Shown: positions 32,635 to 43,777 of the stretch, one piece after another | Position numbering within the stretch: the first letter of the stretch is position 1 | Layout of the letters: every line of letters starts with the position of its first letter | NCBI RefSeq assembly: GCF_000195595.1 | Contig: NZ_GL882573.1 | Coordinates: 102,973-166,972 of the forward strand | DNA length: 64,000 bases | From: Actinomyces sp. oral taxon 170 str. F0386 | GTDB lineage: Bacteria > Actinomycetota > Actinomycetes > Actinomycetales > Actinomycetaceae | Direction: 5' to 3' | Translations under genes and position numbers: made by a program | The notes under the pieces: model-generated | What the model was told of the DNA's origin: nothing | What the model saw: the letters and a program-made list of their open reading frames with translations, nothing else | Database searches by the model: none

Positions 32635-32984
32635 GAATCCATGCTGGCAAAGGTGTCCAGCCCTGTCGATGGGGAAAGATCCCCGATCGGTGATGTGGCA
32701 TGGCTCGTGAATGATAGTCCCTGCCAATCATGATCTGAGATCCGCTCTCGTCCTCCGGCGCGCCTGCGGCGTCATCGAGGCTCACTTGGCCGCGGACTGG
32801 GGCCGGCTGAAAAATCCGGGATAAGGACCGGGTGGCGACATGAGACGGAGAGACGGAGAGTCGCCACCCGGCCGGAGTGGGTGGCAGGACGGCTGATACG
32901 AGGAGAAACAAAGGGTGAGCCGTTGTGCTCGGATGGCGGCCCGCCCGCCTCTTGAGATCCTGCGTCCTGTCCGACGAGGACAGA
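32635..32984 (-). other. Intergenic region between lipoproteins 3 and 2
   Basis: 350 bases. It holds the second ~80-bp duplicated block with its terminator (32804-32888). Close to the lipoprotein 2 start there is a stretch (32631-32695) that resembles the stretch before lipoprotein 3 (33611-33660), including a shared TCGATGGGGA core. This suggests the promoter was duplicated as well. Confidence 0.5.
32804..32888 (-). repeat. Duplicated ~80-bp intergenic block with terminator, copy 2
   Basis: The hairpin here is perfect: CCGGGTGGCGAC at 32828-32839 and GTCGCCACCCGG at 32860-32871, with a 20-base loop holding ACGGAGAG twice. On the minus strand it is followed by a TTTTT run. It lies downstream of lipoprotein 3, whose terminator it likely is. 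Confidence 0.88.
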
Positions 32985-33614
32985 CTAGGAGTTCTTGATG
33001 GAATTGTTCAATGGGGATTTATCCGCGTTCTGGGCCAGGCACACGAAGGTGCGGTCGCCCTGGTCCCAGGACTCCTGTGACGGGGTGACTCCGAGGATCT
33101 TGTAGCTGCTGGCCTTGGAGGGGGATCCGACGTAGCTGTTCATCAGCGGCTCGCAGATCTTGGAGATCTCAGCGGTGGTGTCGGCCTCGGCGAAGGTGGT
33201 GGCCGTGGAGTCGCCGGTTCCGAGCATCTCGTACTTGTGGGGCGTTGAGCAGTCAACGACGGTGGCCTCGGTGGCCACCTTCTGGCTGTCCTGGGTGTCG
33301 GTGGCGACGTCGGAGATGCAGTCGCCGGCCTGGAGGTCGTTGATGTCGACGGTCCTGGGGTCGGCGGTGGCACTGGGGGAGGCGCCGGCCTTCGAGGAGG
33401 CGCTGGACTTTGAGGACGGTGCGGCCGAGGCGTCGTCGGAGTCCTTGGAGTCCTGCGACTCCTTGTCCTTCGAGGAAGGCGATGAGTCGGAGCTGCTCGA
33501 TGACGAGGAGTCTGTGGGAGTGGTGCTCACTGCGTCTTCATCGCAGGCGCTGAGGCTGAGTGCGAGGAGGAGTGCGGTCGGGAGTGCGATGAGTGCAGAG
33601 GATGTCTTGCGCAT
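32985..33614 (-). CDS. Septum formation-domain lipoprotein 3
   Basis: 209 residues. The signal peptide MRKTSSALIALPTALLLALS ends in LSAC with Cys24. A longer Ser/Asp/Lys-rich linker (~25-95) is followed by the domain LQAGDCISDVATD, ATVVDCSTPHKYEMLG, CEPLMNSYVGSPSK and SWDQGDRTFVCLAQNADKSPLNNSIKNS. It is the first and probably ancestral copy of pair 2/3 in the tandem array. The linker could let the domain reach through peptidoglycan. The exact role in division is not known for this family. Confidence 0.87.
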   Translation of the reverse strand: MRKTSSALIALPTALLLALSLSACDEDAVSTTPTDSSSSSSSDSSPSSKDKESQDSKDSDDASAAPSSKSSASSKAGASPSATADPRTVDINDLQAGDCISDVATDTQDSQKVATEATVVDCSTPHKYEMLGTGDSTATTFAEADTTAEISKICEPLMNSYVGSPSKASSYKILGVTPSQESWDQGDRTFVCLAQNADKSPLNNSIKNS

Positions 33615-33720
33615 GGGCTAACCGTGGCAGAAGGTGCGCGAGGCGTCGATGGGGAGAGGTACCAATCGGCGGCCTGCCGGGGAAGAAGAGTCAAGAGGAG
33701 GCGGTAGGGGCGGAAACGAA

Positions 33721-33750
33721 AAGCCCCGGGGTCTCGTGGATCCCGGGGGT
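33721..33750 (-). terminator. Terminator after tRNA-Ser(GGA)
   Basis: On the minus strand CCCCGGG and CCCGGGG flank a ~11-base loop, followed by TTTTCGTTT. This is a standard intrinsic terminator directly after the tRNA. Confidence 0.85.
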
Positions 33751-33752
33751 GG

Positions 33753-33840
33753 TGGCGGAGGATGGGGGATTCGAACCCCCGAGGGCTTGCACCCAACACG
33801 CTTTCCAAGCGTGCGCCATAGGCCACTAGGCGAATCCTCC
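33753..33840 (-). tRNA. tRNA-Ser(GGA)
   Basis: Read on the minus strand, the acceptor stem GGAGGAT pairs with ATCCTCC, the discriminator is G and CCA is encoded (33755-33753). The anticodon stem CACGC/GCGTG encloses TTGGAAA, giving anticodon GGA. The long variable arm and the T arm GGGGGTTCGAATCCCCC confirm a serine tRNA. A TATATT box lies about 41-46 bases upstream of the 5' end (plus 33881-33886). Confidence 0.97.
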
Positions 33841-34057
33841 AGGTGCTCCACACGGCGACAACCGCGTGCAACGAGAAAGGAATATATCGGACCGCCCATC
33901 GTCGGTGCCAGCCCGGGGCGGTGGGATCTGTCACGCGAGGCTGGTTTGGCGGCGCCGGCTTCCGCGCGGACGCACGCACTACCTCCCAGGGAAGTCCGCG
34001 AGCCCTACGGTGCGTCCTCGAGCTCGGGCGGGGGTGGGAGGGGCCTGTTGGGGCCGG

Positions 34058-34087
34058 TTCGCAACCGGGGGCCGGATCGGGTAGTCT
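34058..34087 (+). promoter_or_regulatory. Promoter of ffs
   Basis: TTCGCA (34058-34063), an 18-base spacer, and TAGTCT (34082-34087). The start of transcription would fall at about 34094, where the SRP RNA stem begins. Confidence 0.6.
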
Positions 34088-34094
34088 CTCGCTC

Positions 34095-34183
34095 GGCCCC
34101 TCGTGCGGCGTCATCCAGTGAATCCCCCAGGACCGGAAGGTAGCAAGGGTAAGCAGGCTCTGGCGGGTGCGCGAGGGGTCCTC
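34095..34183 (+). ncRNA. ffs: Signal recognition particle RNA, small bacterial type
   Basis: The conserved helix 8 core is present: CCAGGACCGGAAGGTAGCAA followed by GGGTAAGCAGG, with the GGAA tetraloop and the asymmetric AGCA loop bound by Ffh. The 5' end GGCCCCTCG pairs with CGAGGGGTC at the 3' end. The length of ~90 nt fits a 4.5S-type RNA. A promoter is placed correctly upstream. Position between tRNA-Ser and dnaX is typical for actinobacteria. Confidence 0.93.
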
Positions 34184-34282
34184 ACATGCCCAGGCGATGG
34201 GGAGGAGGGGGCGATGGCCTCCGTCCGGTCCCGGCCGTCCTGTACTGCACGACCGTTAGACACTACTGGTCGGCATATAGCG

Positions 34283-34346
34283 GCACTCCACGATGGTGAG
34301 GGATTCGTGGAGTGCGGTTAACCCTCAGCCAGTGGGGGCTGGGGAT
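34283..34346 (+). repeat. Two-hairpin repeat, copy B
   Basis: Perfect hairpin GCACTCCACGA (34283-34293) / TCGTGGAGTGC (34305-34315), followed by AACCCTCAGCC with GGCTGGGG (34320-34344), an eroded second hairpin. It matches copy A (12502-12567) in inverted orientation. It lies between ffs and the end of the carbonic anhydrase gene. Confidence 0.75.
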
Positions 34347-34365
34347 CGTGGAGTAGGTCCGATGA

Positions 34366-34872
34366 TCAGGCCTTGACGCCGTCGACCTCCTCCAGGCGGC
34401 CGGTGGCCAGGTCCAGGATGAAGCCGCGTACGGCGTCGGTGTGGGGGACGAATGGTGAGGACTTGATGCGGGTGACTGATCGGCGTATGTCATCGGCCAG
34501 GTCGGTGAAGGTCCCCGGCTCCCAGGTCGGCCGCGTGCCGGTCTCCTCCTCCAGGGTGCGGCAGAGCCCGTCATCGGTGAAGGAGAGCATGCCGCAGTCG
34601 GTGTGGTGGATGAGGATGATCTCCTCGGTGCCCATCAGCCGCTGACTGATCGTCAGGGAGCGGATCGTGTCCTCGGTGACGACACCGCCGGCATTGCGGA
34701 TGACGTGGGCCTCGCCCGGTGCCAGCCTCAAGGTTGCGAAGACATCCACGCGCGAGTCCATGCACGCGACGACGGCTACCTTCTGCGCGCCCTTGGTCGC
34801 CAGCCCACCATGGGCGCGGACCTCGGCCGAGTGGTCGGAATTGCGGGTGAGAAGAGCCTCGGTGACAGACAT
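34366..34872 (-). CDS. Beta-carbonic anhydrase
   Basis: 168 residues, a short beta-class carbonic anhydrase that interconverts CO2 and bicarbonate. The zinc ligands are Cys37, His90 and Cys93 (ACMDSR and HHTDC), and the Asp39-Arg41 dyad is intact. RNAGGVVTEDTIRSL is the family's conserved substrate loop. Length and motifs fit the actinobacterial/Rv1284-like clade of small enzymes. GGAGG lies five bases before the ATG. It is divergent from the DnaX-Mfd fusion gene. Confidence 0.94.
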   Translation of the reverse strand: MSVTEALLTRNSDHSAEVRAHGGLATKGAQKVAVVACMDSRVDVFATLRLAPGEAHVIRNAGGVVTEDTIRSLTISQRLMGTEEIILIHHTDCGMLSFTDDGLCRTLEEETGTRPTWEPGTFTDLADDIRRSVTRIKSSPFVPHTDAVRGFILDLATGRLEEVDGVKA

Positions 34873-34971
34873 GGTTCCTCCGTTTCCTTCGCCGACGACG
34901 GGTCAGTCCTCCCATCGTGCCAGATGGTGCTTGAGTCGCTCGCTGCCTCGCACGGGGTCGGCCCGGCCGAT

Positions 34972-34977
34972 TAGGCT
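34972..34977 (+). promoter_or_regulatory. -10 box of the dnaX-mfd gene
   Basis: TAGGCT ends six bases before the GTG at 34984; no Shine-Dalgarno is present. The mRNA is probably leaderless. Confidence 0.45.
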
Positions 34978-34983
34978 CGGGTC

Positions 34984-37900
34984 GTGACCACCGCTCTGTA
35001 CCGCCGCTACCGCCCCGACACCTTCCAGGAGGTCATCGGGCAGGACCACGTCACCGCTCCGCTCATGGCGGCGCTGCGGGCCGACCGCGTCACGCACGCC
35101 TATCTCTTCTCCGGCCCGCGCGGCTGCGGCAAGACGACGTCGGCGCGCATCCTGGCCCGCTGCCTCAACTGTGCCCAGGCCCCCACCGACACCCCCTGCG
35201 GCACCTGCTCCTCCTGCCGGGACCTGGCCACCGGCGGCCCTGGCAGCCTCGACGTCGTCGAGATCGACGCCGCCAGCCACAACGGCGTCGACGACGCCCG
35301 AGACCTGCGCGAGCGCGCCGCCTTCGCCCCGGCCCGCGACCGCTACAAGATCTTCATCCTCGACGAGGCCCACATGGTCACCGCGCAGGGCTTCAACGCG
35401 CTGCTCAAGCTCGTCGAGGAGCCGCCCGCGCACGTGAAGTTCATCTTCGCCACCACCGAGCCGGAGAAGGTCATCGGCACCATCCGCTCGCGCACCCACC
35501 ACTACCCCTTCCGCCTCGTCCCGCCCGACATCCTCGAGGGCTACCTCGGCCACTTGTGCCGGGCCGAGGGCGTCGAGATCGGCCCCGGCGTCTTCCCCCT
35601 CGTGGTGCGCGCCGGTGGTGGCTCCGTGCGCGACACCCTCTCCGTCATGGACCAGCTCATCGGCGGGGCGCACGACGGCGGTGTGGACTACCAGCGGGCC
35701 GTCGCCCTGCTGGGCTACACCGACACCACGATGCTCGACCAGTGCGTCGACGCGATCGCCGCCTCCGACGGCGCAGGCGTCTTCCGGGTGGTCGACCGGG
35801 TCGTCTCCTCCGGGCACGATCCTCGTCGCTTCGTCGAGGACCTGCTGGCCCGGCTGCGTGACCTCCTCGTCATCGCTCTGGCCGGCTCCGAGGCCGGTGC
35901 AGCGCTCGGCTCCATGCCGGTCGACGAGCTCGAGCGCATGGATCTCCAGGCCCGCACCATGGGGGCCGCGGCCCTCTCGCGCGCCGCCGACACCACCGCC
36001 CAGGCCCTGACTGCCATGGTCGGCGCCACCTCCCCGCGCCTCCAGCTCGAGCTTCTCGTGGCCCGCCGCGCCCGCCGCTCGGTGGACCCCCTGTCCCTGC
36101 ATGCCGGGGATCTCGTGGTCCACGCCCAGCACGGGGTGGGGCGCTTCATCGAGCTGAGCCGGCGCACCGTGGGCGGGGCCCGCTCGTCGGCCACCCGCGA
36201 GTACCTCGTCATCGAGTACGCGCCCTCCAAGCGCGGCCAGCCCGGCGACCGCCTCCTGGTGCCCACCGACGCCCTGGACCAGGTCACCAAGTACGTCGGC
36301 GGCGACAGCCCCGCCCTGAGCAAGATGGGCGGCGCCGACTGGGCCAAGACCAAGTCCAAGGCCCGCAAGGCCGTGCGCGAGATCGCCGGTGAGCTCGTGC
36401 GCCTCTACGCCGCCCGCGCCGCCACCACCGGCCACGCCTTCAGCCCCGACACCCCCTGGCAGACCGAGCTGGAGGAGGCCTTCCCCTACACCGAGACCCC
36501 CGACCAGCTCTCCACCATCGACGAGGTCAAGGCCGACATGGAGAAGGCCCAGCCGATGGACCGGCTCGTGTGCGGCGACGTCGGCTACGGCAAGACCGAG
36601 ATCGCCGTGCGCGCCGCCTTCAAGGCCGTCCAGGACGGCAAGCAGGTCGCGGTCCTGGTGCCCACGACCCTGCTGGTGAGCCAGCACGCCGAGACCTTCA
36701 CCGAGCGCTACGCCGGCTTCCCGGTGACCGTGGGGGCCCTGTCCCGCTTCCAGGACGCCGCCGAGTCGGCCAAGATCCTTGAGGGCCTGGAGAAGGGAAC
36801 GGTCGACGTCGTTGTCGGCACCCACCGGCTCATCACCGGCCAGGTGAGGTTCAAGGACCTGGGCCTGGTCATCATCGACGAGGAGCAGCGCTTCGGGGTG
36901 GAGCACAAGGAGACCCTCAAGGCGCTGCGCACCAACGTGGACGTCCTGTCGATGTCGGCGACCCCGATCCCACGGACCCTGGAGATGGCGGTCACCGGCC
37001 TGCGCGAGATGTCCACCCTGGCGACACCGCCCGAGGACCGCCACCCGATCCTCACCTACGTGGGCGCCTACGAGACCAAGCAGGTCTCGGCCGCGATCCG
37101 CCGCGAGCTGCTGCGTGAGGGGCAGGTGTTCTTCGTCCACAACCGGGTCGAGGACATCGACGCCACCGCCGCGCGTCTGGCCGAGCTGGTCCCTGAGGCG
37201 CGCGTGGCCACCGCTCACGGGCAGATGAACGAGCACCAGCTGGAGGCCGTCATCGACTCCTTCTGGCGCAAGGAGACCGACGTGCTCGTGTGCACCACGA
37301 TCGTGGAGACCGGGCTGGACGTGTCCAACGCCAACACCCTCATCGTCGACCGCGCCGACCGCATGGGCCTGTCCCAGCTCCACCAGCTGCGTGGGCGCGT
37401 GGGGCGCGGCCGGGAGCGGGCCTACGCCTACTTCCTCTATCCCTCGGACAAGCCGCTGACCGAGACGGCCCTGGAGCGTTTGCGCACCATCGCCACCAAC
37501 ACCGACCTGGGGGCCGGGATGCAGGTGGCCATGAAGGACCTGGAGATCCGCGGCTCGGGCAACCTGCTGGGCGGCGAGCAGTCCGGGCACATCGCCGGGG
37601 TCGGCTTCGACCTGTACGTGCGCATGGTCTCCGACGCCGTCTCCGCCTACAAGAAGGCCCTGGCCCGTTCCGGGAAGGCCGGGGCCGATGCCGTCGGGTT
37701 CGAGGAGGGCGACGACGAGGACGTCGAGCTGCGCATCGAGCTGCCCGTGGACGCCACCGTCCCCGAGGACTACATCCCTCATGAGCGCTTACGCCTGGAG
37801 GCGTACACGAAGTTCGCGGCGGCGCGCTCGGGCGAGCAGGTCGACGACGTCCTGGAGGAGCTGGCCGACCGCTACGGGCCGGTGCCCGAGGCGACCGCCC

Positions 37901-38223
37901 GTCTGGCGGCGCTGGCGCGGCTGCGGGCCCTGGCCGCCGAGCTGGGGGTGCGTGAGATCGTCGCCCAGGGCAAGTCGGTGCGCTTCGCCCCGGTGGACCT
38001 GCCCGAGTCGGCGCGTATGAAGGTCACGCGCCTCTACCCGGGGACCGTGCTGAAGCCCGCCACGCGCACCATCGTGGTGCCTGCGCCGGGCACCAACCGC
38101 ATGGGTGGGGCGGCCCTGTCCGGCGAGGAGGTCGTGCGGTGGGCCGAGGTGCTCCTGCACGCCGTCGTCAAAGGCGATGCCGCCTACGAGACCGAGGCCA
38201 CCACCTACCGCAAACGCCGCTGA
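34984..38223 (+). CDS. dnaX-mfd: In-frame fusion of DnaX N-terminus and Mfd C-terminus
   Basis: 1079 residues with no stop or frameshift. Residues 1 to ~360 are DNA polymerase III gamma/tau: [19 protein letters not shown], Walker A GPRGCGKT (44-51), zinc-site cysteines (60-78), DEAH (127-130) and most of the collar domain. From about residue 364 ([22 protein letters not shown]) it is transcription-repair coupling factor: the RNA polymerase-interacting domain, translocase Walker A GDVGYGKT (531-538), DEEQ (632-635), the RecG-like motor and the C-terminal TRCF domain. Missing are the tau C-terminus and the ~470-residue UvrB-homology/UvrA-binding half of Mfd. recR does not follow. Upstream context (tRNA-Ser, ffs) suits dnaX; downstream context (toward eno) suits mfd. 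Confidence 0.9.
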   Translation: MTTALYRRYRPDTFQEVIGQDHVTAPLMAALRADRVTHAYLFSGPRGCGKTTSARILARCLNCAQAPTDTPCGTCSSCRDLATGGPGSLDVVEIDAASHNGVDDARDLRERAAFAPARDRYKIFILDEAHMVTAQGFNALLKLVEEPPAHVKFIFATTEPEKVIGTIRSRTHHYPFRLVPPDILEGYLGHLCRAEGVEIGPGVFPLVVRAGGGSVRDTLSVMDQLIGGAHDGGVDYQRAVALLGYTDTTMLDQCVDAIAASDGAGVFRVVDRVVSSGHDPRRFVEDLLARLRDLLVIALAGSEAGAALGSMPVDELERMDLQARTMGAAALSRAADTTAQALTAMVGATSPRLQLELLVARRARRSVDPLSLHAGDLVVHAQHGVGRFIELSRRTVGGARSSATREYLVIEYAPSKRGQPGDRLLVPTDALDQVTKYVGGDSPALSKMGGADWAKTKSKARKAVREIAGELVRLYAARAATTGHAFSPDTPWQTELEEAFPYTETPDQLSTIDEVKADMEKAQPMDRLVCGDVGYGKTEIAVRAAFKAVQDGKQVAVLVPTTLLVSQHAETFTERYAGFPVTVGALSRFQDAAESAKILEGLEKGTVDVVVGTHRLITGQVRFKDLGLVIIDEEQRFGVEHKETLKALRTNVDVLSMSATPIPRTLEMAVTGLREMSTLATPPEDRHPILTYVGAYETKQVSAAIRRELLREGQVFFVHNRVEDIDATAARLAELVPEARVATAHGQMNEHQLEAVIDSFWRKETDVLVCTTIVETGLDVSNANTLIVDRADRMGLSQLHQLRGRVGRGRERAYAYFLYPSDKPLTETALERLRTIATNTDLGAGMQVAMKDLEIRGSGNLLGGEQSGHIAGVGFDLYVRMVSDAVSAYKKALARSGKAGADAVGFEEGDDEDVELRIELPVDATVPEDYIPHERLRLEAYTKFAAARSGEQVDDVLEELADRYGPVPEATARLAALARLRALAAELGVREIVAQGKSVRFAPVDLPESARMKVTRLYPGTVLKPATRTIVVPAPGTNRMGGAALSGEEVVRWAEVLLHAVVKGDAAYETEATTYRKRR

Positions 38224-38263
38224 CGGACGGGTCCTATCTGGCTCCCATCCACTGGACAGTGTG

Positions 38264-38304
38264 TTGACCCACCGCGAAGTCAGATTTAGGTTAGGCACAC
38301 TTAA
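38264..38304 (+). promoter_or_regulatory. Promoter with overlapping DtxR/IdeR iron box
   Basis: TTGACC (38264-38269), a 17-base spacer and TAGGTT (38287-38292) form a promoter. The 19-mer at 38286-38304, TTAGGTTAGGCACACTTAA, matches the DtxR/IdeR consensus at 16 of 19 positions and covers the -10 box, the expected place for iron-dependent repression. Confidence 0.85.
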
Positions 38305-38369
38305 AGCACGATTGCGAGGGAGATCGCAGATCTCCTCTGGTCGTGAGGCCATCCACGGGAAGGACCGCG

Positions 38370-39413
38370 ATGAATACGTTCCCACGTCTCGTCATCGGAC
38401 GGCGGCGGCTCCTGGCCGCGACCCTGACCGGGGTCGTGTCTCTGGGCCTGGCCGCGTGCGGACGCTCCGGCGGCAGAGGCTCGGCCGGCTCCAGCGGCTC
38501 GGCGTCGTCGGGATCCCAGGGATGGCCCCGCACCGTCAAGACCGACGACGGCGACCTCGCCCTTTCCTCGAAGCCCCAGCGCATCGTGTCCACCTCCATT
38601 GCCCTGACCGGCTCGCTGCTGGCGGTGGGAGCCCCAGTGGTGGCCTCAGCCGTGACGGCTCCTAACACCGACGGCCTGAGTGACGATTCCGGCTTCTTCG
38701 TCCAGTGGTCTGATGCGGCTAAGAAGCAGAAGGTGGAGAAGCTCTACGAGATCAAGTCGGTTGACATCACCAAGGTGGCCGGCTACGAGCCGGACCTCAT
38801 CGTTGTGGCTAAGAGCGGTGGCGACTCGGCGGCTGATCAGGTCGAGCAGCTGCGTGACATCGCACCGGTCCTGGTCGTCGACTACACCGGGCGCTCCTGG
38901 CAGGACGTCACCCGCACCATCGGTCAGGCCACAGGGAACGAGCAGCAGGCGGACACGGTGATCGCCGACTACGACGCGCACGTGTCTGCGACCAAGGGGG
39001 CCATCACTGTTCCCGAGGGGACGACATCGGCCTTCATCGTCTACGGCGGTGGTGGCGGTGGCGCCGCGGCCCTGACCGCGGAGTCTCCCCAGGTTCAGAT
39101 CCTGACCTCTCTCGGGTTCACCATGGCCGACATCCCCGAGGAGGTGAAGGGCGATACCTCCAAGGGGCAGCGGCAGGACATCGTCAAGTTGTCCAACGAG
39201 AATGTCCAGGCGGGGCTGCCTGGTGACAACTGGGTGATCGTCGCCGCAGACAGTGCCAGCCGCCAGAAGGTCGCCGACGACCCGACTTTCTCCACCGCGA
39301 CCCAGGTGACCCAGGGGCGGGTGGCCTACACCCCGGCCTCCACCTTCCGCCTCGACTACTACTCCGCCATCATCATGCTCGACTCCCTCAAGGAGAGCTA
39401 CAAGAAGGGCTGA
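38370..39413 (+). CDS. Iron-siderophore ABC transporter substrate-binding lipoprotein
   Basis: 347 residues. A signal peptide with the lipobox GLAAC (Cys30) and an RRR motif near residue 12 is followed by a FepB/FecB-type periplasmic-binding fold: PQRIVSTSIALTGSLLAVGAPVVAS, YEPDLIVVAKSGGDSAADQVEQLRDIAPVLVVDYTG and a long connecting helix. It captures a ferric siderophore at the cell surface. The ATG at 38370 is preceded by GGAAGG. An iron box controls the promoter. Permease and ATPase genes are absent from the neighbourhood, so it must share a transporter encoded elsewhere. Confidence 0.9.
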   Translation: MNTFPRLVIGRRRLLAATLTGVVSLGLAACGRSGGRGSAGSSGSASSGSQGWPRTVKTDDGDLALSSKPQRIVSTSIALTGSLLAVGAPVVASAVTAPNTDGLSDDSGFFVQWSDAAKKQKVEKLYEIKSVDITKVAGYEPDLIVVAKSGGDSAADQVEQLRDIAPVLVVDYTGRSWQDVTRTIGQATGNEQQADTVIADYDAHVSATKGAITVPEGTTSAFIVYGGGGGGAAALTAESPQVQILTSLGFTMADIPEEVKGDTSKGQRQDIVKLSNENVQAGLPGDNWVIVAADSASRQKVADDPTFSTATQVTQGRVAYTPASTFRLDYYSAIIMLDSLKESYKKG

Positions 39414-39821
39414 GCCCCGGACGGAGGCCTGTGACCGCTTCACTCTCTGGGCATGCCTTGATGTAGGTGCTGTGGCTGTGTGACGGTTGCTGGAACTGTT
39501 CAAGGTCAGGTGGCGTGGATTTATCTGGGGTGGACGTTCTCGCCTGCGCTGGAATCCGTGAGGGGTGTCGAGGAGAGCTCAACACGTATCAACCCAAGCG
39601 GCCAGATGCGAGCAGACGTCATGCAACCGGCACAAGATGTCCGGGGTTCGGCGTCTCACTCCTATCAAGAGATGGCGTTATGGGCATGGGTACGAGTGAC
39701 GGCCGGGTGGTGCCGGCTGTACGGGCTGCGTGCGTCGTCGGGGGCGGAACGGTAGGGTCTGAGGCCAGCAACGTTGTGACACCACGTCGCCCTCCGGCGT
39801 CGTCCTCTCCAGGAGCAGACC
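39414..39821. other. 408-base intergenic region
   Basis: Between the siderophore-binding lipoprotein and the SurA-like lipoprotein. A TAGGGT box at 39753-39758 is a plausible -10 element for the downstream gene, giving a ~57-base leader that ends in AGGAG. I see no terminator hairpin of note. A 91-codon frame at 39480-39755 has no ribosome site and is not called. Confidence 0.45.
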
Positions 39822-42130
<2,309 letters not shown>

Positions 42131-42196
42131 GCCTGAAGGCGGCCTCCCGCCGTCGAGCAGCTGACTGACGCAGCAGTTCGACGACGGCGCACGCTC

Positions 42197-42234
42197 CCGC
42201 TTCGGGGCGGACGGGTTCTCCCGTCCGCCTCGAA
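42197..42234 (+). terminator. Terminator after eno
   Basis: GCTTCG-GGGCGGACGGG pairs with CCCGTCCGCC-TCGAAGC around a TTCT loop: 16 of 17 positions paired, from 42197 to 42234. No T-tract. Confidence 0.85.
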
Positions 42235-42337
42235 GCGCTGTCCGTGGTGCGGTTGGGACCGGCGCCAGCCCGGAGCGTGAGCAACGCGCCCGGTGGGGTG
42301 CGCTCTCGCGCGGCCCCTGGTGAGGCAGGATGCCCGT

Positions 42338-43042
42338 ATGACTCCGCGCCGCCCCACCTCCAGCAAGTCCGGGACGCGCCGCGTCGCCCGCGGCGCCCGA
42401 CCCCGCCAGGTTCCGGTTGAGCGGGCGGCCTCCTCGACCGGGTCGGCATCGGGCTCGGCCGGTTCCGAGCCCGAGGGGCTGCCGACGACGGCGCCCGAGC
42501 GGGTCCTTCCTCCCCGAGTCGTCACGCTTGCGGTCGTGTGCCTGCTGGCCTTCGTCGTCGTCTTCACCTCGCTGCGCGCCTACCTGTCCCAGCAGGCCCA
42601 GTACGACGCTGTCGTGGCCAAGATCAAGGAGGCCTCCGACACCTCCACCGCCCTGGAGAACGAGCTGGCCCAGTGGAAGGACGACACCTACGTGCGCGCC
42701 CAGGTGCGCGAGCGCCTCGGCTACGTCATGCCCGGCGACACCAGCTACGTCGTCGTCGGCGCCGACTCCGTCAAGCAGCCCGGCGCCAGCGGTGGAGCCA
42801 CCCAGGGGCCCCAGGACGCCCCCTGGTACCAGACGCTGCGCGAGTCCTCTCAGGCTGCAGGCCAGTCCGAGGACAAGGCCGACGGCGCCTCGCAGGATGG
42901 CTCCAGGAACGGCTCGGGCGGCAAGACCCTCAACCCCACGGAGAAGGGCCTGCCCACCGGAGCACCCAGCCAGGCGCCGTCGGAGCCGCCCAGGACCTCG
43001 CCGAGTCCGGCCCCCACCCCGCAGACCAAGGAGACTCCATGA
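42338..43042 (+). CDS. Septum formation initiator, DivIC/FtsB family
   Basis: 234 residues. A basic, disordered cytosolic N-terminus (1-60) precedes one membrane segment (61-79), a coiled coil (about 83-113, LSQQAQYDAVVAKIKEASDTSTALENELAQWKDD), and the motif ERLGYVMPGDTSYVVV characteristic of the actinobacterial DivIC/FtsB partner of FtsL and FtsQ. A ~90-residue Ser/Pro/Gly-rich extracellular tail is unusual in length. It overlaps the next gene by four bases (ATGA). Position eno - divIC - DUF501 - ppx is conserved in actinobacteria. Confidence 0.92.
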   Translation: MTPRRPTSSKSGTRRVARGARPRQVPVERAASSTGSASGSAGSEPEGLPTTAPERVLPPRVVTLAVVCLLAFVVVFTSLRAYLSQQAQYDAVVAKIKEASDTSTALENELAQWKDDTYVRAQVRERLGYVMPGDTSYVVVGADSVKQPGASGGATQGPQDAPWYQTLRESSQAAGQSEDKADGASQDGSRNGSGGKTLNPTEKGLPTGAPSQAPSEPPRTSPSPAPTPQTKETP

Positions 43043-43584
43043 GCCCCGCCTCCGAGAACCCGGTGACCGACAAGGCCCTCGAGCAGGAGCCTCAGGCAGT
43101 GACGCCGGCCGACCTCGAGGCCCTGGCCGACCAGCTGGGCCGGGTTCCGCGCGGCGTCGTGTCCATCGCGGCCCGCTGTGTGTGCGGACGCCCCTCCGTG
43201 GTGCGTACCGCCCCGCGTCTCGACGACGGCACCCCCTTCCCGACCAGCTACTACCTCACGCACCCGGCCGCCGTGAAGGGCTGCTCCACCCTCGAGGCCG
43301 AGCACCTCATGGAGACCTTCAACGCGGGCCTCGCCGCCGACGAGGAGCTGGCCGCGGCCTACGCCGCCGCCCACGCCGACTACCTGGCCCGCCGCGCCGA
43401 GCTCGGGAAGGTCCCCGAGATCGACGGCGTCTCCGCCGGAGGCATGCCCACTCGCGTCAAGTGCCTCCACGCCCTGCTCGGGCACGCCCTGGCGGCCGGA
43501 GCCGGCGTCAACCCGATCGGCGACCGCACCCTGGAGGTTCTGCGCGAGCGCGGACTGTGGGATCCTGAGCGCTGCTTCTGCTGA
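43039..43584 (+). CDS. DUF501 protein
   Basis: 181 residues from an ATG that overlaps the divIC stop, with AAGGAG upstream. The family markers are RCVCGRPSVVRTAPRLDDGTPFPTSYYLTHP, SGGMPTRVKCLH-like AGGMPTRVKCLHALLGH, and a C-terminal CFC. Cys/His positions suggest a metal site. The biochemical function is unknown, but the gene sits between divIC and ppx in most actinobacteria. It is translationally coupled to divIC. Confidence 0.93.
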   Translation: MSPASENPVTDKALEQEPQAVTPADLEALADQLGRVPRGVVSIAARCVCGRPSVVRTAPRLDDGTPFPTSYYLTHPAAVKGCSTLEAEHLMETFNAGLAADEELAAAYAAAHADYLARRAELGKVPEIDGVSAGGMPTRVKCLHALLGHALAAGAGVNPIGDRTLEVLRERGLWDPERCFC

Positions 43585-43777
43585 CCGGCCGGACCGTGCC
43601 GGCCGGCAAGGCCTCGATCGCCAGAGTCTCGATCATGTGCCGGGCGCCTGCGCGTCCTCATGGCCGTGCCTGACGGCCCCGGCGGCCCCTTAAGGTAGGA
43701 GTTGGAGTCGTCAGGCACGACCGCGCTCCCACCCGTCCCGCTCTCTCCATCCCGCCCCAGCCCAGGAGGCCGCCGCC

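Noticed and set aside
34903..37782. A 959-codon open frame on the minus strand opposite the DnaX-Mfd gene
   Set aside because: It is a mirror of the GC-rich codon pattern of the plus-strand gene, encodes low-complexity Gly/Val/Leu/Asp sequence and has no recognisable domain.
39480..39755. A 91-codon plus-strand frame upstream of the SurA-like gene
   Set aside because: Base composition at codon positions is not that of a gene in this window, and no start signal is present.
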